From Linanthus parryae (Eukaryota; Streptophyta; Magnoliopsida; Ericales; Polemoniaceae), in contig JALGPY010000006.1 in NCBI GenBank assembly GCA_023055425.1, forward strand, positions 70,092,127 to 70,156,126: DNA of 64,000 bases, written 5' to 3'. Within the stretch, counting starts at the first letter, position 1. The number at the start of each line of letters is the position of its first letter. This document shows, in pieces, positions 41,941 through 55,033 of this stretch. The notes below the pieces were generated by a model that was given only the letters and a program-made list of their open reading frames with translations, ran no database searches and had not been told where the DNA came from. Made by a program: the position numbers and the translations under genes.

Positions 41941-44691
41941 TTATTACTAGAACGATAACCGTACACTTGAGGATATCGTGTCAAGTTTTTGGTGCCATTG
42001 TAACAACCCGAAATCTACCCTAGGGGCAATTCAGTAATTTGACACTGCGTAGTTATTATTTAAGAACGTGAGAACGTATGCTTGTCTGTTATTAGTGTTA
42101 GTCGTAATAAGGCGATGTGGATATTATACGTGATTCATTTTGTAGCAATTAACTATACGTTTTGTTTACAATTATTTTGACAAGCTAAGCTTATTCTACT
42201 AATCTCTTATAAAATAGATAATAAGTTGATTATCATTTTCAAATTATTTGTCTAGTTAATTTTGATCAAATAATTTGTTTACTAGTTTCTTCAAAATCGA
42301 CAATTGAATTTCTTTTGAAATATTAGTCAAATACATTCTTCATAGTTATGTTTGAGGTTTATTATTCAGATTTAACTTTATCAATTTAAATGTCTCTTAA
42401 GTTCAAATACAGTTTCGTCAGTCAAATCTTTTTAGACGTTCAAATTTATTTTGTCAGTCAAATTTCTGTTTCTGTCAGTCAAATTTAATATTTTCAGTCG
42501 AATTCATATTTTTCAGTCAAATTTTATTTACCAGTCAACGTTTTGATTTTTTAGTCGCAATCATTTTATTTATTCGTTCTTATTAATCGTATTCGCGTAT
42601 TGTTTATCATCGCGTGTTATTATTTTTACTTCGCCGCTCATTAAAAATTTCCGTCGCGTTTTAATATTCGTCGCGCGTCGAACCACCGCGTTAACTCATG
42701 CCGTGCTCACCTAATCACTCCTTCAAACTGTGACCTCACCATTTTAATTGCTCACCTCATCACCTCCTCTCAACTCCCATCAACTCTGACCATCTCTTCT
42801 ACTCCCTCTTCTTTTTTCTCTTTGGACACAACATCAACAAAGACAACAACAACAATAACAACTGCACTCCTTACTCCTCCCTCTCGGAAATCATAAACAA
42901 CAAACAACAAAGCACCTCCATAGCCACCACCATTGCCAACCCTTCACCGCCACCTCCTCCATCTCTATCACTCTCTGTTTTGCCGCAAAACAAACCCAGC
43001 CCGCCACCATGACCGAAGCCACCATCACCGCCAACGCCTCCAACACCCAAGCTCCACCACCACAACCCCGCTGCCACCGATTGCCCTGACCACCTCTCTT
43101 CCTCTCTCGATCTCAGTCGCACACTCTGGACGAGAAGAAACAGTAGCAGCAGCTGAGGAAACAGCCGCCGCCGCCGAAGTTAACCCGACGGGAAAACCCA
43201 ACCGGGTTCGACGCAGAACAGAGCCCCAACGCCGCCGTCTCCACCGCTGCTCCCTCACCCCCTGTGTTCGTCGCCGACGCCGTTGTCGTCGCCACCCCTC
43301 TCTCTGCTCATTCCGATCAAGAACCAGCAGCTCCACCGCCACCTCCATTGAAGCCGACGAAGAACTCGCCGGCAAATCAACCCACCTCCGTTCTCCACAA
43401 TTTCGACTCATTTTTGGCGTGGGTAACCCCTAATCACTCTCCTGATTCATGTTTCGTCATCAAAATTGCATTTGTTTTCTATCTTGGATTCATTTCTGAA
43501 TCATGTGTGGGTTGGGGGTATATGCGTGTATACCGTTGTTGCCATGAGGGGGTTATTTTGTGATATCTGTAACTTTGGGGGTGCTTTGCGAACATTCTAC
43601 AACTATCATTGCTAGTGGAGTGTTATTTCTCTTAACTTTAGGGGGGTTATATGTAATTATGAAATCTGTATTTCTTTATATATAACTAAATTTGCATTTA
43701 TTAGTTTAAATTGTGATTTAGATTTAACAAGTTATTTTGCTAATAAATAAAAGAACTATATAAATTTTGTAATGCAAAACAAAATTGGAAAGTTCTATAA
43801 ATTGGGAATTCGTTTCTAAGCAATGCTTATAATTTCTTTTTTTTACTAAAATAAATTTAAAATTTTTATTGTGAAACACATACGAGTATATTTTACAAAG
43901 AGTATCATTTTATCTAAAAACGTAGGGACTTCAAGTGATTTCTAATTAATAATATTATTCTTACCACCAAATAATTTTGTTTAATTAAATTTGTAACTTT
44001 GAAAGTAAAATTAATAGTTTGTACAATATATAGTAATTGTGAAATAACTCTTTACAACTACGAGAATTATTCTTTTTCTTTGTCTAATTACAACCTTAGT
44101 TCTTCTAATAATTTCTTCTAAATATAATTACTCTGGACTGTCTTGTGCATATTAAGTAGAACATTTGCATTGTCTACTTGCGACACATGCTTGTTTGTGA
44201 TTAGGACTATCTGTGTTTGTTTGTAGAGCTTGACTTCGTAGAACTAGGCGTTGTGTACCAGTAGTGCAGCTTGCGTATCTTCGGCTCTCACGGTGAGTAT
44301 CCATGCTTAGCCTTGCATGCTTACCTCCCTTCGTGTCAAAATGAGATTTTATTTCATGTCTCAAAATATACATGTGAGTATTCATGCTTAGCGTTGCGTA
44401 CTTGTCCTCTTTCGTGTCGAAACGTGATTTATGTCTTGTCTCAAAATAAACCTGTGAGTTTACATACTTAGCTTTACGTGCCAAGTTCTTTCATGTGATC
44501 TATTTGCTTTATTTCAAAATAACTGTCGTACTTTATTCTGAAATTTATAAACCTGTCATACCACTTCTGAAACCATCACTTTACTACTCGTCTTTGAAAT
44601 CAGAAAAACTTATAATTTAAATGTCACTAAGTCAGAATTCATTAACTACGTAAAGTGAAAGATCGTATATACCGGATCAGTTGACTGTTAC

Positions 44692-44957
44692 TTGGATTAG
44701 CCCTTTGTTGGCTTGGTTAGCCCTTTGTTGGCTTTGCCCTTCGTTGGCACGATTCTACGCCTAGTCGGCTAGAGATATGGATTGGTTGGCCCTTTGTTGG
44801 CTTGGTTAGCCCTTTGTTGGCTTTGCCCTTCGTTGGCACGATTCTACGCCTAGTCGGCTAGAGATATGGATTGGTTGGCCCTTTGTTGGCTTCGTTAGCC
44901 CTTTGTTGGCTTTGCCCTTCGTTGGCACGATTCTACGCCTAGTCAGCTAGAGATATT
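44692..44957. repeat. 89-bp minisatellite inside the array LTR
   Basis: Three copies in unit 1. Each holds two GCCCTTTGTTGGCTT strings, then GCCCTTCGTTGGCACG and ACGCCTAGTCGGCTAGAG. Homologous loci: 49113-49270, 53420-53577, 57727-57992 and 62136-62312. Copy number (two or three) explains most of the LTR length difference. Confidence 0.92.
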
Positions 44958-45706
44958 GATTCTGATCTTCCGGTTTCGCAATATATAATAGAAAGGCTCT
45001 TCTGTTAATACACTTGGGAACTGGATATTTACAGTGTTCTGATTTACACACTGCTTGTGAATGATCTTTATTTCAAGTACATTCCATGTTCGGAAACTTA
45101 TGACTATCTCGATAAACGAATTGGCTACTTCTGTTAAACAACTCTAATGGTCAAACAACTTTTGGCAAACTCCGTTGATAAGCAAACTTTGATCCTCGCA
45201 CTCAGATATTCTTATTTATGCTTTTGCAATAGTTCAATTTTTCTTAACTCATATGTTTATACTTATACTCTGTTACTATTTAAACTCTTTTAAATACAAA
45301 CCCCGTAGCCTGTCTCAGCCACTCTGTTTTACATGCTAAGTTGCTTATTCACTCAGTTTTTACTGATACTCGAAAAACTGCGTCCTTGTGTTTCTTTTAA
45401 TTCCCCGCAGGTTTATGATTGGTTGCCTGGGGTAACGCGCTGGGATCACGACTCGTTCTCACTTGCAAGAAGTAACACTTAGTAATTAACCGGAGAGTTC
45501 TTTTGCTGTAAAAATGTATTTTGTTAGGCTTGGTGTCCAGCTTGGGACCAGTCACCAATGTTGTAAACTTTTATCGTAATTAATCAGTAGTTGGATGTTT
45601 CTTTTCACTTGCTTATCGTTACTACTCCTTGTACGAAAGGGTAAAATCCCCTGTACGGAGGGCACCATCCCGGTCTCCGGCTCCTCTGGAAATCGGGGGT
45701 GTTACA

Positions 45707-45722
45707 GTTGCTATCAGAGCAG
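45707..45722 (+). other. Primer-binding-site-like sequence of the array element
   Basis: GTTGCTATCAGAGCAG directly follows the LTR end GGGTGTTACA. It matches the initiator-Met site TGGTATCAGAGC except for C in place of the second G. The same variant occurs in all five units (50019, 54326, 58742, 63062), so it predates array growth. Confidence 0.75.
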
Positions 45723-46162
45723 TGACATCCAGTAGGACTGTAGGGTGAAAACGTTTAAAACTAAGATTTTTCAAATTAATTAAAGCTAAGTTTGAACTTG
45801 AAATCGATAGGGCGAGTTAAACTGAACAGTAAAATTAGAATAAGTCGGGGATTGGGGATTATGTCTCTTCTTTATCCTCACATGCCTAACTGATATGTGT
45901 TGCTTGTCTTAACTTCTTTCAATTTTCAAACCTCATTGCTTATTACATGTTTGAATGACCAGTGATTGAGGGGGGGGGGGGGTATATCCCACCCACCCTC
46001 ATCCTTTGTTTCGATACGCTTATATGCCCTTTACTTGTGAGAAATCTATTTGTGAGAAATCTATTTCTCGAATTGCATGTATCTCAATGAGATATAGCAT
46101 GGTTGTTTATATGATGCTGATACATGTGATTAGAACCCGTGGAGACTTGTAGAAACTGTTTC

Positions 46163-46182
46163 GAGCTTCGAGGACGAAGCTC
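46163..46182 (+). promoter_or_regulatory. Hairpin 1 with purine run 46189-46200
   Basis: GAGCTTCGAGGACGAAGCTC folds into an 8-bp stem with an AGGA loop. Seven bases on comes a purine run ending GTGGGGGAGGA, then TGTAACAACCCAAG, an LTR-start look-alike that is not a full LTR. Present in every unit. Confidence 0.75.
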
Positions 46183-46381
46183 AGTCTAAGTGGGGGAGGA
46201 TGTAACAACCCAAGTATATCCTTGTATTTCATTTGCTTGCTAATTGTTCTTTCTCTAAATGTGACTACCAATAGAGACCCGTAGGTCCAAGTACCCCATT
46301 CTTTTTCTACAATTGCATGCTAATTGTTAGTTCTCTAGCTGTGACTTTCAATAGAGACCCGTAAGTCCAAGTACCCCATTC

Positions 46382-46401
46382 AAGCTTCGAGGACGAAGCT
46401 T
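46382..46401 (+). promoter_or_regulatory. Hairpin 2 with polypurine tract 46407-46419 at the real LTR start
   Basis: AAGCTTCGAGGACGAAGCTT is the same stem-loop with the outermost G-C pair changed to A-T, so pairing is kept. The tract AAGGGGGGAAAGA ends exactly where the next LTR starts (46420). This is the likely plus-strand primer. Confidence 0.78.
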
Positions 46402-46419
46402 TGTCCAAGGGGGGAAAGA

Positions 46420-49400
46420 TGTAACAACCCGAAATCTACCCTAGGGGCAATTCAGTAATTTGACTCTGCGTAGTTATTATTTAAGAACGTGAGAACGTAT
46501 GCTTGTCTGTTATTAGTGTTAGTCGTAATAAGGCGATGTGGATATTATACGTGATTCATTTTGTAGCAATTAACTATACGTTTTGTTTACAATTATTTTG
46601 ACAAGCTAAGCTTATTCTACTAATCTCTTATAAAATAGATAATAAGTTGATTATCATTTTCAAATTATTTGTCTAGTTAATTTTGATCAAATAATTTGTT
46701 TACTAGTTTCTTCAAAATCGACAATTGAATTTCTTTTGAAAAATTAGTCAAATACATTCTTCATAGTTATGTTTGAGGTTTATTATTCAGATTTAACTTT
46801 ATCAATTTAAATGTCTCTTAAGTTCAAATACAGTTTCGTCAGTCAAATCTTTTTAGACGTTCAAATTTATTTTGTCAGTCAAATTTCTGTTTCTGTCAGT
46901 CAAATTTAATATTTTCAGTCGAATTCATATTTTTCAGTCAAATTTTATTTACCAGTCAACGTTTTGATTTTTTAGTCGCAATCATTTTATTTATTCGTTC
47001 TTATTAATCGTATTCGCGTATTGTTTATCATCGCGTGTTATTATTTTTACTTCGCCGCTCATTAAAAATTTCCGTCGCGTTTTAATATTCGTCGCGCGTC
47101 GAACCACCGCGTTAACTCATGCCGTGCTCACCTAATCACTCCTTCAAACTGTGACCTCACCATTTTAATTGCTCACCTCATCACCTCCTCTCAACTCCCA
47201 TCAACTCTGACCATCTCTTCTACTCCCTCTTCTTTTTTCTCTTTGGACACAACATCAACAAAGACAACAACAACAATAACAACTGCACTCCTTACTCCTC
47301 CCTCTCGGAAATCATAAACAACAAACAACAAAGCACCTCCATAGCCACCACCATTGCCAACCCTTCACCGCCACCTCCTCCATCTCTATCACTCTCTGTT
47401 TTGCCGCAAAACAAACCCAGCCCGCCACCATGACCGAAGCCACCATCACCGCCAACGCCTCCAACACCCAAGCTCCACCACCACAACCCCGCTGCCACCG
47501 ATTGCCCTGACCACCTCTCTTCCTCTCTCGATCTCAGTCGCACACTCTGGACGAGAAGAAACAGTAGCAGCAGTTGAGGAAACAGCCGCCGCCGCCGAAG
47601 TTAACCCGACGGGAAAACCCAACCGGGTTCGACGCAGAACAGAGCCCCAACGCCGCCGTCTCCACCGCTGCTCCCTCACCCCCTGTGTTCGTCGCCGACG
47701 CCGTTGTCGTCGCCACCCCTCTCTCTGCTCATTCCGATCAAGAACCAGCAGCTCCACCGCCACCTCCATTGAAGCCGACGAAGAACTCGCCGGCAAATCA
47801 ACCCACCTCCGTTCTCCACAATTTCGACTCATTTTTGGCGTGGGTAACCCCTAATCACTCTCCTGATTCATGTTTCGTCATCAAAATTGCATTTGTTTTC
47901 TATCTTGGATTCATTTCTGAATCATGTGTGGGTTGGGGGTATATGCGTGTATACCGTTGTTGCCATGAGGGGGTTATTTTGTGATATCTGTAACTTTGGG
48001 GGTGCTTTGCGAACATTCTACAACTATCATTGCTAGTGGAGTGTTATTTCTCTTAACTTTAGGGGGGTTATATGTAATTATGAAATCTGTATTTCTTTAT
48101 ATATAACTAAATTTGCATTTATTAGTTTAAATTGTGATTTAGATTTAACAAGTTATTTTGCTAATAAATAAAAGAACTATATAAATTTTGTAATGCAAAA
48201 CAAAATTGGAAAGTTCTATAAATTGGGAATTCGTTTCTAAGCAATGCTTATAATTTCTTTTTTTTACTAAAATAAATTTAAAATTTTTATTGTGAAACAC
48301 ATACGAGTATATTTTACAAAGAGTATCATTTTATCTAAAAACGTAGGGACTTCAAGTGATTTCTAATTAATAATATTATTCTTACCACCAAATAATTTTG
48401 TTTAATTAAATTTGTAACTTTGAAAGTAAAATTAATAGTTTGTACAATATATAGTAATTGTGAAATAACTCTTTACAACTACGAGAATTATTCTTTTTCT
48501 TTGTCTAATTACAACCTTAGTTCTTCTAATAATTTCTTCTAAATATAATTACTCTGGACTGTCTTGTGCATATTAAGTAGAACATTTGCATTGTCTACTT
48601 GCGACACATGCTTGTTTGTGATTAGGACTATCTGTGTTTGTTTGTAGAGCTTGACTTCGTAGAACTAGGCGTTGTGTACCAGTAGTGCAGCTTGCGTATC
48701 TTCGGCTCTCACGGTGAGTATCCATGCTTAGCCTTGCATGCTTACCTCCCTTCGTGTCAAAATGAGATTTTATTTCATGTCTCAAAATATACATGTGAGT
48801 ATTCATGCTTAGCGTTGCGTACTTGTCCTCTTTCATGTCGAAACGTGATTTATGTCTTGTCTCAAAATAAACCTGTGAGTTTACATACTTAGCTTTACGT
48901 GCCAAGTTCTTTCATGTGATCCATTTGCTTTATTTCAAAATAACTGTCGTACTTTATTCTGAAATTTATAAACCTGTCATACCACTTCTGAAACCATCAC
49001 TTTACTACTCGTCTTTGAAATCAGAAAAACTTATAATTTAAATGTCACTAAGTCAGAATTCATTAACTACGTAAAGTGAAAGATCGTATATACCGGATCA
49101 GTTGACTGTTACTTGGATTAGCCCTTTGTTGGCTTGGTTAGCCCTTTGTTGGCTTTGCCCTTCGTTGGCACGATTCTACGCCTAGTCGGCTAGAGATATG
49201 GATTGGTTGGCCCTTTGTTGGCTTTGCCCTTCGTTGGCACGATTCTACGCCTAGTCAGCTAGAGATATTTATTCTGATCTTCCGGTTTCGCAATATATAA
49301 TAGAAAGGCTCTTCTGTTAATACACTTGGGAACTGGATATTTACAGTGTTCTGATTTACACACTGCTTGTGAATGATCTTTATTTCAAGTACATTCCATG

Positions 49401-50726
49401 TTCGGAAACTTATGACTATCTCGATAAACGAATTGGCTACTTCTGTTAAACAACTCTAATGATCAAACAACTTTTGGCAAACTCCATTGATAAGCAAACT
49501 TTGATCCTCGCACTCAGATATTCTTATTTATGCTTTTGCAATAGTTCAATTTTTCTTAACTCATATGTTTATACTTATACTTTGTTACTATTTGAACTCT
49601 TTTAAATACAAACCCCGTAGCCTGTCTCAGCCACTCTGTTTTACATGCTAAGTTGCTTATTCACTCAGTTTTTACTGATACTCGAAAAACTGCGTCCTTG
49701 TGTTTCTTTTAATTCCCCGCAGGTTTATGATTGGTTGCCTGGGGTAACGCGCTGGGATCCCGACTCGTTCTCACTTGAAAGAAGTAACACTTAGTAATTA
49801 ACCGGAGAGTTCTTTTGCTGTAAAAATGTATTTTGTTAGGCTTGGTGTCCAGCTTGGGACCAGTCACCAATGTTGTAAACTTTTATCGTAATTAATCAGT
49901 AGTTGGATGTTTCTTTTCACTTGCTTATCGTTACTACTCCTTGTACGAAAGGGTAAAATCCCCTGTACGGAGGGCACCATCCCGGTCTCCGGCTCCTCTG
50001 GAAATCGGGGGTGTTACAGTTGCTATCAGAGCAGTGACATCCAGTAGGACTGTAGGGTGAAAACGTTTAAAACTAAGATTTTTCAAATTAATTAAAGCTA
50101 AGTTTGAACTTGAAATCGATAGGGCGAGTTAAACTGAACAGTAAAATTAGAATAAGTCGGGGATTGGGGATTATGTCTCTTGTTTATCCTCACATGCCTA
50201 ACTGATATGTGTTGCTCGTCTTAACTTCTTTCAATTTTCAAACCTCATTGCTTATTACATGTTTGAATGACCAGTGATTGAGGGGGGGGTATATCCCACC
50301 CACCCTCATCCTTTGTTTCGATACGCTTATATGCCCTTTACTTGTGAGAAATCTATTTGTGAGAAATCTATTTCTCGAATTGCATGTATCTCAATGAGAT
50401 ATAGCATGGTTGTTTATATGATGCTGATACATGTGATTAGAACCCGTGGAGACTTGTAGAAACTGTTTCGAGCTTCGAGGACGAAGCTCAGTCTAAATGG
50501 GGGAGGATGTAACAACCCAAGTATATCCTTGTATTTCATTTGCTTGCTAATTGTTCTTTCTCTAAATGTGACTACCAATAGAGACCCGTAGGTCCAAGTA
50601 CCCCATTCTTTTTCTACAATTGCATGCTAATTGTTAGTTCTCTAGCTGTGACTTTCAATAGAGACCCGTAAGTCCAAGTACCCCATTCAAGCTTCGAGGA
50701 CGAAGCTTTGTCCAAGGGGGGAAAGA
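46420..50726 (+). repeat. Array unit 2 (LTR 46420-50018, internal 50019-50726)
   Basis: LTR 3599 bp, internal 708 bp. Two minisatellite copies, the second 20 bp short (49113-49270), and an 8-G run. Same length as unit 3, but a few private bases (for example GACTCTGCG at the start, AGCAGTTGAGG). Confidence 0.9.
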
Positions 50727-53700
50727 TGTAACAACCCGAAATCTACCCTAGGGGCAATTCAGTAATTTGACACTGCGTAGTTATTATTTAAGAACGTGAG
50801 AACGTATGCTTGTCTGTTATTAGTGTTAGTCGTAATAAGGCGATGTGGATATTATACGTGATTCATTTTGTAGCAATTAACTATACGTTTTGTTTACAAT
50901 TATTTTGACAAGCTAAGCTTATTCTACTAATCTCTTATAAAATAGATAATAAGTTGATTATCATTTTCAAATTATTTGTCTAGTTAATTTTGATCAAATA
51001 ATTTGTTTACTAGTTTCTTCAAAATCGACAATTGAATTTCTTTTGAAAAATTAGTCAAATACATTCTTCATAGTTATGTTTGAGGTTTATTATTCAGATT
51101 TAACTTTATCAATTTAAATGTCTCTTAAGTTCAAATACAGTTTCGTCAGTCAAATCTTTTTAGACGTTCAAATTTATTTTGTCAGTCAAATTTCTGTTTC
51201 TGTCAGTCAAATTTAATATTTTCAGTCGAATTCATATTTTTCAGTCAAATTTTATTTACCAGTCAACGTTTTGATTTTTTAGTCGCAATCATTTTATTTA
51301 TTCGTTCTTATTAATCGTATTCGCGTATTGTTTATCATCGCGTGTTATTATTTTTACTTCGCCGCTCATTAAAAATTTCCGTCGCGTTTTAATATTCGTC
51401 GCGCGTCGAACCACCGCGTTAACTCATGCCGTGCTCACCTAATCACTCCTTCAAACTGTGACCTCACCATTTTAATTGCTCACCTCATCACCTCCTCTCA
51501 ACTCCCATCAACTCTGACCATCTCTTCTACTCCCTCTTCTTTTTTCTCTTTGGACACAACATCAACAAAGACAACAACAACAATAACAACTGCACTCCTT
51601 ACTCCTCCCTCTCGGAAATCATAAACAACAAACAACAAAGCACCTCCATAGCCACCACCATTGCCAACCCTTCACCGCCACCTCCTCCATCTCTATCACT
51701 CTCTGTTTTGCCGCAAAACAAACCCAGCCCGCCACCATGACCGAAGCCACCATCACCGCCAACGCCTCCAACACCCAAGCTCCACCACCACAACCCCGCT
51801 GCCACCGATTGCCCTGACCACCTCTCTTCCTCTCTCGATCTCAGTCGCACACTCTGGACGAGAAGAAACAGTAGCAGCAGCTGAGGAAACAGCCGCCGCC
51901 GCCGAAGTTAACCCGACGGGAAAACCCAACCGGGTTCGACGCAGAACAGAGCCCCAACGCCGCCGTCTCCACCGCTGCTCCCTCACCCCCTGTGTTCGTC
52001 GCCGACGCCGTTGTCGTCGCCACCCCTCTCTCTGCTCATTCCGATCAAGAACCAGTAGCTCCACCGCCACCTCCATTGAAGCCGACGAAGAACTCGCCGG
52101 CAAATCAACCCACCTCCGTTCTCCACAATTTCGACTCATTTTTGGCGTGGGTAACCCCTAATCACTCTCCTGATTCATTTTTCGTCATCAAAATTGCATT
52201 TTTTTTCTATCTTGGATTCATTTCTGAATCATGTGTGGGTTGGGGGTATATGCGTGTATACCGTTGTTGCCATGAGGGGGTTATTTTGTGATATCTGTAA
52301 CTTTGGGGGTGCTTTGCGAACATTCTACAACTATCATTGCTAGTGGAGTGTTATTTCTCTTAACTTTAGGGGGGTTATATGTAATTATGAAATCTGTATT
52401 TCTTTATATATAACTAAATTTGCATTTATTAGTTTAAATTGTGATTTAGATTTAACAAGTTATTTTGCTAATAAATAAAAGAACTATATAAATTTTGTAA
52501 TGCAAAACAAAATTGGAAAGTTCTATAAATTGGGAATTCGTTTCTAAGCAATGCTTATAATTTCTTTTTTTTACTAAAATAAATTTAAAATTTTTATTGT
52601 GAAACACATACGAGTATATTTTACAAAGAGTATCATTTTATCTAAAAACGTAGGGACTTCAAGTGATTTCTAATTAATAATATTATTCTTACCACCAAAT
52701 AATTTTGTTTAATTAAATTTGTAACTTTGAAAGTAAAATTAATAGTTTGTACAATATATAGTAATTGTGAAATAACTCTTTACAACTACGAGAATTATTC
52801 TTTTTCTTTGTCTAATTACAACCTTAGTTCTTCTAATAATTTCTTCTAAATATAATTACTCTGGACTGTCTTGTGCATATTAAGTAGAACATTTGCATTG
52901 TCTACTTGCGACACATGCTTGTTTGTGATTAGGACTATCTGTGTTTGTTTGTAGAGCTTGACTTCGTAGAACTAGGCGTTGTGTACCAGTAGTGCAGCTT
53001 GCGTATCTTCGGCTCTCACGGTGAGTATCCATGCTTAGCCTTGCATGCTTACCTCCCTTCGTGTCAAAATGAGATTTTATTTCATGTCTCAAAATATACA
53101 TGTGAGTATTCATGCTTAGCGTTGCGTACTTGTCCTCTTTCATGTCGAAACGTGATTTATGTCTTGTCTCAAAATAAACCTGTGAGTTTACATACTTAGC
53201 TTTACGTGCCAAGTTCTTTCATGTGATCCATTTGCTTTATTTCAAAATAACTGTCGTACTTTATTCTGAAATTTATAAACCTGTCATACCACTTCTGAAA
53301 CCATCACTTTACTACTCGTCTTTGAAATCAGAAAAACTTATAATTTAAATGTCACTAAGTCAGAATTCATTAACTACGTAAAGTGAAAGATCGTATATAC
53401 CGGATCAGTTGACTGTTACTTGGATTAGCCCTTTGTTGGCTTGGTTAGCCCTTTGTTGGCTTTGCCCTTCGTTGGCACGATTCTACGCCTAGTCGGCTAG
53501 AGATATGGATTGGTTGGCCCTTTGTTGGCTTTGCCCTTCGTTGGCACGATTCTACGCCTAGTCAGCTAGAGATATTTATTCTGATCTTCCGGTTTCGCAA
53601 TATATAATAGAAAGGCTCTTCTGTTAATACACTTGGGAACTGGATATTTACAGTGTTCTGATTTACACACTGCTTGTGAATGATCTTTATTTCAAGTACA

Positions 53701-55033
53701 TTCCATGTTCGGAAACTTATGACTATCTCGATAAACGAATTGGCTACTTCTGTTAAACAACTCTAATGGTCAAACAACTTTTGGCAAACTCCATTGATAA
53801 GCAAACTTTGATCCTCGCACTCAGATATTCTTATTTATGCTTTTGCAATAGTTCAATTTTTCTTAACTCATATGTTTATACTTATACTTTGTTACTATTT
53901 GAACTCTTTTAAATACAAACCCCGTAGCCTGTCTCAGCCACTCTGTTTTACATGCTAAGTTGCTTATTCACTCAGTTTTTACTGATACTCGAAAAACTGC
54001 GTCCTTGTGTTTCTTTTAATTCCCCGCAGGTTTATGATTGGTTGCCTGGGGTAACGCGCTGGGATCCCGACTCGTTCTCACTTGAAAGAAGTAACACTTA
54101 GTAATTAACCGGAGAGTTCTTTTGCTGTAAAAATGTATTTTGTTAGGCTTGGTGTCCAGCTTGGGACCAGTCACCAATGTTGTAAACTTTTATCGTAATT
54201 AATCAGTAGTTGGATGTTTCTTTTCACTTGCTTATCGTTACTACTCCTTGTACGAAAGGGTAAAATCCCCTGTACGGAGGGCACCATCCCGGTCTCCGGC
54301 TCCTCTGGAAATCGGGGGTGTTACAGTTGCTATCAGAGCAGTGACATCCAGTAGGACTGTAGGGTGAAAACGTTTAAAACTAAGATTTTTCAAATTAATT
54401 AAAGCTAAGTTTGAACTTGAAATCGATAGGGCGAGTTAAACTGAACAGTAAAATTAGAATAAGTCGGGGATTGGGGATTATGTCTCTTGTTTATCCTCAC
54501 ATGCCTAACTGATATGTGTTGCTTGTCTTAACTTCTTTCAATTTTCAAACCTCATTGCTTATTACATGTTTGAATGACCAGTGATTGAGGGGGGGGTATA
54601 TCCCACCCACCCTCATCCTTTGTTTCGATACGCTTATATGCCCTTTACTTGTGAGAAATCTATTTGTGAGAAATCTATTTCTCGAATTGCATGTATCTCA
54701 ATGAGATATAGCATGGTTGTTTATATGATGCTGATACATGTGATTAGAACCCGTGGAGACTTGTAGAAACTGTTTCGAGCTTCGAGGACGAAGCTCAGTC
54801 TAAATGGGGGAGGATGTAACAACCCAAGTATATCCTTGTATTTCATTTGCTTGCTAATTGTTCTTTCTCTAAATGTGACTACCAATAGAGACCCGTAGGT
54901 CCAAGTACCCCATTCTTTTTCTACAATTGCATGCTAATTGTTAGTTCTCTAGCTGTGACTTTCAATAGAGACCCGTAAGTCCAAGTACCCCATTCAAGCT
55001 TCGAGGACGAAGCTTTGTCCAAGGGGGGAAAGA
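50727..55033 (+). repeat. Array unit 3 (LTR 50727-54325, internal 54326-55033)
   Basis: LTR 3599 bp, internal 708 bp. Same minisatellite state as unit 2 (53420-53577). Shares CCAGTAGCTCC and GCATTTTTTTTC with unit 4. Confidence 0.9.

Larger units (their letters stand above)
34787..41983 (+). repeat. Athila-type LTR, split by a LINE (about 1.58 kb without it)
   Basis: Starts TGATAACTCTGTAGTTGGAG, closely like the LTR start of the gag-only element, and ends ATATCGTGTCA at 41983. The LINE insertion (36322-41883) and its duplicated flank interrupt it. A damaged tRNA-Asp primer site follows (TTGGTGCCAT at 41989-41998), after which the tandem array begins. Confidence 0.82.
41999..46419 (+). repeat. 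Array unit 1 (LTR 41999-45706, internal 45707-46419)
   Basis: LTR 3708 bp, internal 713 bp. Three minisatellite copies (44692-44957) and a 13-G run. Shares with unit 5, not units 2-4, GGGATCACGACTCG, CTCCGTTGATAAG, AGATATTGATTC and CTAAGTGGGGGA. The GC-rich block at about 42900-43430 holds a 166-codon frame and an opposite 128-codon frame, both low-complexity (His/Arg/Pro/Ala-rich) and without a recognised domain. Confidence 0.9.

Noticed and set aside
42933..43433. 166-codon plus frame and 128-codon minus frame recurring in each array unit as a gene
   Set aside because: They overlap on opposite strands in one GC-rich, low-complexity LTR block. Repetition follows from the array, not from conservation of a protein, and no domain is visible.
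44692..44957. CRISPR-like array
   Set aside because: Repeats are contiguous 89-bp units without spacers, in a plant LTR.
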